Below are positions 1-5,205 of a stretch of 5,205 bases of DNA, piece after piece. The position numbers and the translations under genes were made by a program. Location of the stretch: the NCBI GenBank assembly GCA_003641415.1, contig QNAG01000208.1:1-5205 (forward strand), given 5' to 3'. The stretch comes from Candidatus Zixiibacteriota bacterium. Its GTDB lineage: Bacteria; Zixibacteria; MSB-5A5; GN15; FEB-12. The notes below the pieces were generated by a model, which was given only the letters and a program-made list of their open reading frames with translations, had not been told where the DNA came from and did not search any database. Position 1 is the stretch's first letter; the number at the start of each line of letters is the position of its first letter.

Positions 1-890
1 AAAACATCGTACTCGTCGGTGCGTGTCAGAATCTGCTGGAAAATGGAATCGGCAATACGATCCTTGATAAGAATCTTGCCCTTGGGCATTTTGCCTTTGT
101 ACTTATCCCAGAGTTCATCCTCGGTGACGATTTTTTTCCGGAACTCAGTCGTGGCAACCTGGTACCCCCAGTCACGGAAAGCGCCCTCGGTGTACTTCAT
201 GATGTTACCCTTGTGGACAAGCGTCACCGTCGGCAGTTTGTTATCGATAGCATGCTGGATCGCTTTGCGCACAAGACGCTTGGTGCCGGTGACCGAGATC
301 GGCTTGATCCCTATACCGCTGTCGGGGCGGATGCTGGTCTTCATGGTCTTATTGAGCCAGTTGATGACCTTCTTAACATCCTTGGTACCCTTCTTCCACT
401 CGATACCAGAGTAGACATCCTCGGTGTTCTCACGGAAAATAACCACGTCCATCTTTTCGGGATGGGTAACCGGCGAGCCGACCCCCTTGAAGTAACTGAC
501 CGGGCGCACGCAGGCGTACAGGTTAAGAATCTGACGTAGCGATACGTTGAGCGAACGGAAGCCACCGCCAATCGGTGTAGTCAGGGGACCCTTGAGAGCA
601 ACGATATACTTTTTAATGGCGTCGACGGTTTCCTGCGGCAGCCATTCTTTGTAACGTTCAAAAGCCGATTCACCAGCGTAAACGTCCATCCAGGCGATTT
701 TCTTACGACCCTTGTAGGTTTTCTCGACTGCTGCATCGACGACCCGACGGGTAGCTTTCATGATGTCGCGACCGATACCGTCACCCTCGATAACGGGAAT
801 TATCGGATTGGCAGGAATATTAAGCTTCTTATTCCGTACGGTTATCGGTTTGCCGTTTTTGGGAACCTCGATATGTTTGTAGTTCGGCAT
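1..890 (-). CDS. icd: Isocitrate dehydrogenase (probably NADP-dependent), N-terminal 296 residues, cut by window edge
   Basis: Oxidatively decarboxylates isocitrate to 2-oxoglutarate in the cytoplasm (TCA cycle), or runs in reverse in a reductive cycle. The reading frame starts at an ATG (888-890) encoding MPNYKHIEVP and stays open to the window edge. Seen: the N-terminal motif IEGDGIGRD (34-42); the substrate loop GPLTTPIGGGFRSLNVSLRQ (101-120) with S113, N115, R119 and R129; FRENTEDVYSGIEW with R153 and Y160; the HKGNIMKYTEG motif with K227; and D281 of the metal site. These match the E. coli Icd active site (S113, N115, R119, R129, R153, Y160, K230, D283), including the phosphorylatable serine. 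The remaining two metal aspartates and the residues that choose NADP over NAD lie beyond the window, so cofactor choice is inferred from family resemblance. A strong AGGAG (896-900) sits 5 bases before the start, immediately after the mdh stop. The family is usually about 410-420 residues, so roughly 120 are missing. Confidence 0.96.
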   Translation of the reverse strand, partial: MPNYKHIEVPKNGKPITVRNKKLNIPANPIIPVIEGDGIGRDIMKATRRVVDAAVEKTYKGRKKIAWMDVYAGESAFERYKEWLPQETVDAIKKYIVALKGPLTTPIGGGFRSLNVSLRQILNLYACVRPVSYFKGVGSPVTHPEKMDVVIFRENTEDVYSGIEWKKGTKDVKKVINWLNKTMKTSIRPDSGIGIKPISVTGTKRLVRKAIQHAIDNKLPTVTLVHKGNIMKYTEGAFRDWGYQVATTEFRKKIVTEDELWDKYKGKMPKGKILIKDRIADSIFQQILTRTDEYDV

Positions 891-900
891 TGTAACTCCT

Positions 901-1827
901 TTAGTATCCCAGTTCCTTGAGATGTTTTTTGTATGTTTTGGCTGACTTTTGCAAAGCAGCCTTTTCACCCTTAGTGAGTTTCAATTCCAGGATGCGCTCG
1001 ACACCCTTGGCGCCCAACACCACCGGCACGCCGATGTAAATATCCTTGATGCCATATTGTCCGGTCAGGTAGGCCGAAGCGGGCAGGATTCTCTTCTCGT
1101 CGCACAGAATAGAGCGGCACATACTAACACTTGCTGCCCCCGGTGCATAGAAAGCCGAACCGGTCTTGAGCAGCTTTACGATTTCCCCACCACCGCCAGC
1201 GGTACGCTGGGAGATGGCCTTGATACGATCAGCAGGGATGAGTTCTTTGATGGGGATACCGCCAACTGTTGTGTAACGTGCCAGCGGGACCATAGTATCG
1301 CCGTGCCCGCCAAGAACCATCGCTTGAATATCAGTCATGGCGATATTGAGTTCCATCGAGACAAAAGCCCTCAAGCGGGTTGAATCAAGGACACCGGCCT
1401 GACCGAGTACGCGGCTCTTGGGGAAACCGGTCTTTCTCTGCATGTGGAAGGTCATCAAATCAAGAGGATTGGAAACAACGATCACGAAGCTCTTGGGAGC
1501 GTACTTTTTGATCTGCTTGGCTACCGAACCAACGATATCGGCGTTCATCTTGAGCAGATCTTCTCGTGACATACCGGGTTTGCGTGGTAATCCGGCAGTC
1601 ATAATTACGATGTCGGCATTCTTCAGATCGGTCCACTTATTGGAACCTGTGACCTTGGCGTTGTATCCCCGAACGGGTCCGGCTTGCGTAAGGTCGAGTC
1701 CCTTGCCTTGAGGCATTCCCTGGACAATGTCCAGCAAAACGACATCAGCCAGATTAGCCTCAGCCAAGTACATGGCGCAGGTCGCTCCTACATTTCCACC
1801 ACCTACAACAGCAATCTTCCTGTTCAT
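901..1827 (-). CDS. mdh: NAD-dependent malate dehydrogenase, LDH-like type
   Basis: Interconverts malate and oxaloacetate with NAD(H) in the cytoplasm. The 308 residues are the normal full length for this family. A Rossmann fold begins at once with the GxGxxG motif (GGGNVGAT, 9-16). D33 at the end of the second strand binds the NAD ribose and argues against NADP. The mobile-loop segment GLPRKPGMSRE (79-89) has arginine at position 82, where lactate dehydrogenases carry glutamine, plus R88; this identifies malate/oxaloacetate as the substrate. Further motifs are VSNPLD (118-123), GVLDSTRLR (145-153, with D148 and R151) and GGHGDTMVP (173-181) with catalytic H175. The ATG start has GGAGG (1832-1836) 4 bases upstream. 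The gene lies 34 bases after the LarA-like gene, and its stop is followed directly by the icd ribosome binding site, so mdh and icd are probably co-translated. Nothing looks truncated or unusual. Confidence 0.97.
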   Translation of the reverse strand: MNRKIAVVGGGNVGATCAMYLAEANLADVVLLDIVQGMPQGKGLDLTQAGPVRGYNAKVTGSNKWTDLKNADIVIMTAGLPRKPGMSREDLLKMNADIVGSVAKQIKKYAPKSFVIVVSNPLDLMTFHMQRKTGFPKSRVLGQAGVLDSTRLRAFVSMELNIAMTDIQAMVLGGHGDTMVPLARYTTVGGIPIKELIPADRIKAISQRTAGGGGEIVKLLKTGSAFYAPGAASVSMCRSILCDEKRILPASAYLTGQYGIKDIYIGVPVVLGAKGVERILELKLTKGEKAALQKSAKTYKKHLKELGY

Positions 1828-1843
1828 AAAACCTCCACTGGTT

Positions 1844-1856
1844 GCACAGTATGTGC
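1844..1856 (-). other. Small perfect inverted repeat before mdh
   Basis: GCACA and TGTGC flank a three-base spacer, giving a potential 5-bp hairpin in the RNA. It lies in the 34-base gap between the LarA-like stop codon and the mdh ribosome binding site (1832-1836). No T-run follows, so it is not a recognisable intrinsic terminator. It could affect mRNA processing or mdh translation, or be chance. An alternative pairing ACTG/CAGT (minus strand) overlaps it and reaches closer to the Shine-Dalgarno sequence. Confidence 0.3.
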
Positions 1857-1861
1857 CTCAT

Positions 1862-3085
1862 TTACGCGCATAACACCGTGTGAGCGGCATCATGCACAAC
1901 AGCTATGTTGCTCTTCTTACTCTTTGTCACTCTTGAGTATATAAAATCTTGGGGATTGTCAAGCGGTTCATAAAATACTCGACGTATTTCTTCCGGCTTT
2001 AATGAGGAATGCAGGTAGATATTTATTCGCCGTGACATAAGATTGACTCGCGCTAACTTGTGACTGCCGAAATATTGCTTGCCATCGGTAGCGGCATTAC
2101 GCTTTCGATCCCACTTTTTAGCCAGGTCATAAAAGAAACGTGATCCTATCCCATCCCCGCACTCTGAGAAGATGATAATCGCCCCCCCATCTTTGATTGC
2201 TGACTGGCAGTTTTCCAGAGCTTTTTGTGCCTGGTACAAGTTACTATCCAGGGGGGGGAGTATTTCCGCCAGGATGATATCATATACTTTATTAACTTGA
2301 TAGACAAAGATTTTCCGCGCTTTCGCTATTGCCTGCTGAAACGCTCCTGCAAGACTGCCCCAGTAGCATCCGGCGAGTTGGTTTTCAGCTCCGTGCACAG
2401 TCTGAAGAGCTATAATTTTTTCCAGTGGCAGAAGGTCGATTATCTCCTGCATATGCTCTGCTACCGGATTACCATCCAAACGAAGAGGAGCAGCATCAAG
2501 CGAGGAAGCCATATTATGATTGCGCACTGTTGTAGCCATATCAGAAAGACCCGGGAAAAAACTCTTTCGACCTCCAGTGAAACCTGCAAAGTAGTGTGGC
2601 TCTACCGATCCGATAGCGAGGATAGCAGGATAGTCCCTGACCATCTTGTTGATATATACCTTTTCCCCCATTGAATCTGTTCCCAGTTCGAACAGATTCT
2701 CATCTTCAATGGCACTGTGGTAATGGACACGGTTACGGACTTTATCGAGAAAAGGTCCAAATATCTTGTGATAGTGATCCTCGGTAGGCGGTTCATGGGT
2801 TCCGGTCGCCACCAAGAAATCAGTGCGGCCAAGATAAGTTTCGTCAATACGTGACAGCCAATCAATTAACGTGGAAGTGGGTGTGTTGCGGTGACCGTCA
2901 TTGACAACAGTGAGTAACCGGGACGATTGAAATTGCGGTGTCCTTGCTAACTGTTCCAGTTCGTTTCGAAAAACATCAAATGATAAAGATTCCTCAACCA
3001 TGCGCGGGGCAAAGGAATCGACTCTCGTTTCTTCCGAAATATGCAGACTCAGTTTTTCCCCCGCGTATGAGACTTTCACTTTCAT
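1862..3085 (-). CDS. LarA/DUF2088-family nickel-pincer 2-hydroxyacid racemase or epimerase, substrate unknown
   Basis: The family member that defines the chemistry is lactate racemase LarA, which swaps the configuration of a 2-hydroxy acid by hydride transfer to a nickel-pincer nucleotide (NPN) cofactor. With the ATG start used here the protein has 407 residues, close to LarA (about 420). Seen: the phosphate/substrate loop NDGHRNTPT (62-70), ATGTH with H97, SVEPHYFAGFTGGRKSFFPG (160-179) with H164 and K174, RNH with H190, GNP (205-207), NLYQAQK (282-288) with Y284, Q285 and K288, and DGGAII. By family knowledge H97 and H164 are the catalytic acid/base pair, K174 carries the cofactor and H190 ligates nickel, so an active enzyme is likely. 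The loop is atypical (HRN replaces TRP). The frame also extends to a TTG at 3115 (417 residues), but the ATG gives a family-like N-terminus (MKVKVSYAGEKLSLHI). Neither start has a good ribosome binding site. The ndk/mdh/icd/kor context suggests malate or 2-hydroxyglutarate as substrate, which is inference. The lar cofactor genes (larB, larC, larE) are not in this window. Confidence 0.88.
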   Translation of the reverse strand: MKVKVSYAGEKLSLHISEETRVDSFAPRMVEESLSFDVFRNELEQLARTPQFQSSRLLTVVNDGHRNTPTSTLIDWLSRIDETYLGRTDFLVATGTHEPPTEDHYHKIFGPFLDKVRNRVHYHSAIEDENLFELGTDSMGEKVYINKMVRDYPAILAIGSVEPHYFAGFTGGRKSFFPGLSDMATTVRNHNMASSLDAAPLRLDGNPVAEHMQEIIDLLPLEKIIALQTVHGAENQLAGCYWGSLAGAFQQAIAKARKIFVYQVNKVYDIILAEILPPLDSNLYQAQKALENCQSAIKDGGAIIIFSECGDGIGSRFFYDLAKKWDRKRNAATDGKQYFGSHKLARVNLMSRRINIYLHSSLKPEEIRRVFYEPLDNPQDFIYSRVTKSKKSNIAVVHDAAHTVLCA

Positions 3086-3106
3086 TGAATGCTTTGCATC
3101 ATTCCC
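3082..3106 (-). promoter_or_regulatory. Possible translation-initiation structure of the LarA-like gene
   Basis: No Shine-Dalgarno sequence lies at normal distance from the ATG at 3085. A GGGA (3103-3106) sits 17 bases upstream, with a small hairpin ATGC-AAA-GCAT (3089-3099) between it and the ATG. Folding of that hairpin would leave only 6 unpaired bases between GGGA and the start. An alternative 5-bp pairing GAATG (3100-3104) with CATTC (3087-3091) would instead cover part of the GGGA. A six-codon ORF (MMQSIQ, 3082-3102) also ends in an ATGA overlap with the start. This is an observation of short complementary segments only; function is speculative. Confidence 0.25.
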
Positions 3107-3121
3107 GTATTTCAAATAAGA

Positions 3122-3523
3122 CTAAGTTCCGAAGAAAAAAGAAATCTCACGGGTTGCATTTTCATCCGAATCGGAGGCATGAACTGAATTTTCCTGAACA
3201 TCGCGGCCAATATCATAGCGGATCGTTCCACAGGCCGCCTCCTTTGGATTGGTCGCTCCCACCAGAGCGCGAAGATCGGCAATAGCGTTATCTTTCTCCA
3301 AAACTACAGGAACGACCGTACCGGAAGTCATAAACGTTACCAGCGATTCGTAGAACGGTCGTTCCTTATGAATTTCGTAGAACTCGCGTGCCTGCTGAAC
3401 ACTGAGCGAAATCATACGCATCTCAACTATTTTGAAACGCGCTCGCTCCAACCGATCTATGATATAACCAATGAGGTTACGTTCAGTTGCATCGGGTTTG
3501 ATGATTAAAAGGGTTCTGCTCAA
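3122..3523 (-). CDS. ndk: Nucleoside diphosphate kinase
   Basis: Transfers the gamma-phosphate between nucleoside triphosphates and diphosphates (for example GTP + ADP to GDP + ATP) through a phosphohistidine; cytoplasmic. The 133 residues lie at the short end of the usual 130-150. Seen: the opening strand TLLIIKPDA with K9; HKERPFYESLVTFMTSG (52-68); R85; the GATNP segment (89-93); GTIRYDIG with R102; and the active-site motif NSVHASDS (112-119) with catalytic H115 and N112. All key family residues are present. The start must be the TTG at 3521-3523 (MSRTLLIIKPDA), because an in-frame TAA lies three codons upstream and no in-frame ATG fits. A weak AGAG (3533-3536) precedes it by 9 bases. It lies 28 bases after korC. 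In a TCA operon it probably re-equilibrates GTP and ATP around succinyl-CoA synthetase; that role is inferred. Confidence 0.97.
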   Translation of the reverse strand: MSRTLLIIKPDATERNLIGYIIDRLERARFKIVEMRMISLSVQQAREFYEIHKERPFYESLVTFMTSGTVVPVVLEKDNAIADLRALVGATNPKEAACGTIRYDIGRDVQENSVHASDSDENATREISFFFGT

Positions 3524-3551
3524 TATTTCTTACTCTTCATTTGAAAGGCTT

Positions 3552-4127
3552 TTATTTCTTTAGTTTCAGTGCCTCATTAAAACCGATCTCAACCGCCTTG
3601 CGGTTCTTGTCCTCGGTACCCCTTGGAGCGTGCTCGAGTACAACCTCTACCAGTCTCTCTTTAGACACAAAATCAGTGATAGCAACAATCGCTCCCAGCG
3701 CAACAACATTGGCGACCATGATATGCCCTACTTCTTCACGAGCAATGCGGGTGAATTCGAGAGCATAGTAGTCATCGGTTGGTACATCATCAATTAGTGT
3801 GGAATCGATAATGAGAGTTCCACCCTTTTTCAGGTCTGGGTAATACTTGTCAAGCGCTTCCTGAGTCATAGCCAGAAGCAGGTCAAGATTCATCGCTTTA
3901 GGATAGAATATCTCATTATCAGACACGACGACATCGGCTTTGGAAGCTCCACCGCGAGCCTCTGGTCCATAGGACTGGCTCTGAACTACCTTTTTGGATC
4001 CCACCATACCAATTGCTTTACTCAACACGACCGAGGCAAATATCATTCCCTGGCCGCCCGAGCCGGAAAGACGCATTTCAAACCGGTCACTCGGAATCTC
4101 AATTTTATCAAGAAATTTAGCTGCCAT
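3552..4127 (-). CDS. korC: 2-oxoglutarate:ferredoxin oxidoreductase, gamma subunit
   Basis: Gamma subunit of the 2-oxoacid:acceptor oxidoreductase that converts 2-oxoglutarate and CoA to succinyl-CoA and CO2 with reduction of ferredoxin, reversibly. The 191 residues are the normal size for a separate gamma subunit. Seen: the glycine-rich RLSGSGGQGM (19-28), typical of the POR gamma domain, and the strongly conserved QSYGPEARGGAS (51-62). A conserved ANVVALGAI segment lies in the C-terminal half. The ATG start (4125-4127) is preceded by GAGG (4134-4137), which overlaps the korB stop codon, so korC translation is probably coupled to korB. The gamma domain alone does not fix the substrate; 2-oxoglutarate is assigned from the KorB/KorA partners and the isocitrate dehydrogenase downstream. 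Pyruvate or branched-chain 2-oxoacid specificity is less likely. Confidence 0.93.
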   Translation of the reverse strand: MAAKFLDKIEIPSDRFEMRLSGSGGQGMIFASVVLSKAIGMVGSKKVVQSQSYGPEARGGASKADVVVSDNEIFYPKAMNLDLLLAMTQEALDKYYPDLKKGGTLIIDSTLIDDVPTDDYYALEFTRIAREEVGHIMVANVVALGAIVAITDFVSKERLVEVVLEHAPRGTEDKNRKAVEIGFNEALKLKK

Positions 4128-4135
4128 GGGTTACC

Positions 4136-4993
4136 TCATTTTCTCTTCAACGAGTCCACAACTTTCTGGTACTCGTTGCAGAATTCTGTCTTTTCTACTT
4201 CATGAATAACTCCAAGAACGATTTTGTCCTCGAGTTCTTCAGGCGTCATATTTTTAGATTTGGCCACCGACACGGAGTTTTCCTTGAATCTTCTGAGCAT
4301 AGATACCGCATCTCCCTGGTGATTAAGCCGACCGTAGTAGGTGTGGCAATTAGTTATAACTTCGATCAGCGAAAAACCTACATGCTCAAGACCTGCCTTG
4401 ATAAGTTTCTCAAGCTGCGGCACAGCATGCACGCTTCCACGGGCTACATAAGTGGCTCCAGCAGCAGCAGCGAGACTGCAAGGATCAAAGTGTTTCTCGG
4501 AATTACCGTATGGTGTTGTAGTTGAGAAAGCATTACCGGGAGTTGTGGGGGAACCCTGACCACCGGTCATACCATAGATATTATTGTTTATTAAAATTGC
4601 CGTTATATTGATATTGCGACGACAGGCGTGGATAAAGTGATTACCTCCAATAGCCAAAGCATCGCCATCACCGGTGATTACAACAACATTCATATCAGGT
4701 CGATTGAACTTGATTCCAGTTGCAAAAGGTAAGGCTCGACCGTGAGTAGTGTGCAGTGAGTGGAAATCCATGTAGACCGGCATACGGCTACTGCAGCCAA
4801 TTCCGGACACCATAGAAACACTATCACGGTCCCAACCAATTTTATCCAGAGCGCGGATATATGTCCCCATTACAACACCGATGCCACAACCCGAACACCA
4901 GACATGTGGAAGTTTCTTCCCGGGACGGAGGTAATGTAAAACTACATCAGATTTTTGCTTTGGAGCTTTCTTTTCAATTGCCGTGGTAGCCAT
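4136..4993 (-). CDS. korB: 2-oxoglutarate:ferredoxin oxidoreductase, beta subunit (thiamine diphosphate and Fe-S)
   Basis: Catalytic beta subunit that binds thiamine diphosphate and a [4Fe-4S] cluster and passes electrons to ferredoxin. The 285 residues match the family's usual 270-300. Seen: the opening LPHVWCSGCGIG (28-39), typical of KorB, with C33 and C36; GIGCSSRMP with C67; and TNCHTYYGR with C216. These four cysteines have the spacing of the cluster ligands known from two-subunit archaeal 2-oxoacid:ferredoxin oxidoreductases. The TPP/Mg motif is GDGDALAIGGNHF (108-120), with N136-N138 and IYGMTGGQ (139-146). The ATG start shares one base with the korA stop codon (TGATG), and AGGAGG (5001-5006) lies 7 bases upstream inside korA. 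Substrate is called 2-oxoglutarate by family resemblance and by the adjacent icd; other 2-oxoacids cannot be fully excluded. Confidence 0.95.
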   Translation of the reverse strand: MATTAIEKKAPKQKSDVVLHYLRPGKKLPHVWCSGCGIGVVMGTYIRALDKIGWDRDSVSMVSGIGCSSRMPVYMDFHSLHTTHGRALPFATGIKFNRPDMNVVVITGDGDALAIGGNHFIHACRRNINITAILINNNIYGMTGGQGSPTTPGNAFSTTTPYGNSEKHFDPCSLAAAAGATYVARGSVHAVPQLEKLIKAGLEHVGFSLIEVITNCHTYYGRLNHQGDAVSMLRRFKENSVSVAKSKNMTPEELEDKIVLGVIHEVEKTEFCNEYQKVVDSLKRK

Positions 4994-5205
4994 CAGAGCA
5001 CCTCCTCAAGCTTTTCCAGTATCTGTATGGGTGTTATGATTTCTCCATCATACCGCTGGATAGTATGTATTTCCTTGTCTTCTGGCAGTACTCGTTGAAT
5101 CTCGTGAACAATCTGCCCCATATTCAGCTCACCTACAATTACCTTCTTGCATCGAGAGCAGATATCTCGAATCTCTTTATCGGGGAAGGGCCAAATAGTG
5201 TAAAG
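4993..5205 (-). CDS. korA: 2-oxoglutarate:ferredoxin oxidoreductase, alpha subunit, C-terminal 70 residues (5' part outside window)
   Basis: The frame is open from the window edge to a TGA at 4993-4995 and encodes 70 residues starting LYTIWPFPDKEIRDIC. The segments WPFPDKEI and VGELNMGQIVHEIQRVL, followed by the end IQRYDGEIITPIQILEKLEEVL, are the recognisable C-terminus of KorA/VorB-type alpha subunits, which bind the 2-oxoacid and contact the beta-subunit active site. The one-base overlap with korB and the strong ribosome binding site inside this gene's 3' end support co-translation of the subunits. A CSRC pair (visible residues 16-19) is present where I would not normally expect cysteines. 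The start, the main catalytic domains and any korD ferredoxin gene lie off the right edge. Confidence 0.9.
   Translation of the reverse strand, partial: LYTIWPFPDKEIRDICSRCKKVIVGELNMGQIVHEIQRVLPEDKEIHTIQRYDGEIITPIQILEKLEEVL

Larger units (their letters stand above)
1..5205 (-). other. Co-directional TCA-cycle operon: korA-korB-korC-ndk-larA-like-mdh-icd
   Basis: All seven genes read the same way. Between genes there is a 1-base overlap (korA/korB), then gaps of 8, 28, 36, 34 and 10 bases in order. There is no intrinsic terminator (GC hairpin plus T-run) between any pair, and no gap is large enough for an obvious promoter. Two groups stand out by initiation signals: korB, korC, mdh and icd have strong purine-rich ribosome binding sites, whereas ndk and the LarA-like gene have weak ones, suggesting lower expression from the same transcript. 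The operon continues beyond both window edges. Confidence 0.8.

Noticed and set aside
19..539. Two overlapping plus-strand open frames at the left end
   Set aside because: They lie antisense to the continuous, strongly conserved icd frame and show no recognisable protein motif.
1844..1856. Intrinsic terminator between the LarA-like gene and mdh
   Set aside because: The stem is only 5 bp and no T-run follows it on the minus strand; the downstream gene starts within 20 bases.
949..1944. Plus-strand open frames opposite mdh
   Set aside because: They are antisense shadows of an intact malate dehydrogenase with all catalytic motifs; no family resemblance is visible in them.
2225..2865. Open frames on both strands inside the LarA-like gene (149 residues plus, 87 residues minus)
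   Set aside because: The LarA-like frame keeps every family motif through this region, and the alternative frames have no motif or ribosome binding site support.
1862..3085. Assigning the LarA-like gene as lactate racemase larA
   Set aside because: The catalytic core fits the family, but the substrate loop differs and the neighbours point to TCA intermediates, so a specific lactate assignment is not supported.
2938..3285. Plus-strand open frame across the ndk/LarA-like junction
   Set aside because: It is basic and low in complexity, antisense to two conserved genes, and resembles no known family.
3541..3551. AAAGGCTTT near-palindrome between korC and ndk as a terminator or operator
   Set aside because: The arms are 4 bases with no usable loop, and it lies in a 28-base co-transcribed gap.
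3541..4525. Plus-strand open frames opposite korC and korB
   Set aside because: They are antisense to two conserved oxidoreductase subunits and have no support of their own.

Overview
This 5.2 kb window is a dense bacterial gene cluster. Seven genes all read on the minus strand, so transcription runs from right to left. They have gaps of 36 bases or fewer, or a one-base overlap, and look like the middle of a single operon. Both ends are cut: the first gene (korA) lacks its start and the last (icd) lacks its C-terminus. I see no RNA gene, mobile element, CRISPR array, clear promoter or terminator.

In transcription order: the C-terminal 70 residues of the 2-oxoglutarate:ferredoxin oxidoreductase alpha subunit (korA); its thiamine-diphosphate and Fe-S beta subunit (korB); its gamma subunit (korC); a short nucleoside diphosphate kinase (ndk, TTG start); a LarA/DUF2088-family protein carrying all the nickel-pincer cofactor and catalytic residues; an LDH-type NAD malate dehydrogenase (mdh); and the first 296 residues of an isocitrate dehydrogenase (icd) very similar to the E. 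coli enzyme.

Together these form a central-carbon module. Kor interconverts 2-oxoglutarate and succinyl-CoA with ferredoxin, Icd interconverts isocitrate and 2-oxoglutarate, and Mdh interconverts malate and oxaloacetate. Ndk could balance GTP and ATP around a succinyl-CoA synthetase, which is not visible here. The set fits an anaerobic or microaerophilic oxidative TCA cycle, or a reductive one; the sequence does not fix the direction.

The unexpected member is the LarA homologue between ndk and mdh. LarA enzymes racemise or epimerise 2-hydroxy acids, and the 2-hydroxy acids closest to this pathway are malate and 2-hydroxyglutarate. I infer that it may be a malate or 2-hydroxyglutarate racemase feeding the operon. 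Its substrate-loop motif (DGHRNTP instead of the usual D-x-T-R-P-x-P type) departs from the lactate racemase pattern.

The organism is a bacterium of moderate GC content. A ferredoxin-dependent Kor beside an LDH-type Mdh and an E. coli-like Icd would suit an uncultured lineage of the FCB type (for example Zixibacteria-like), but this is a guess from gene content only.
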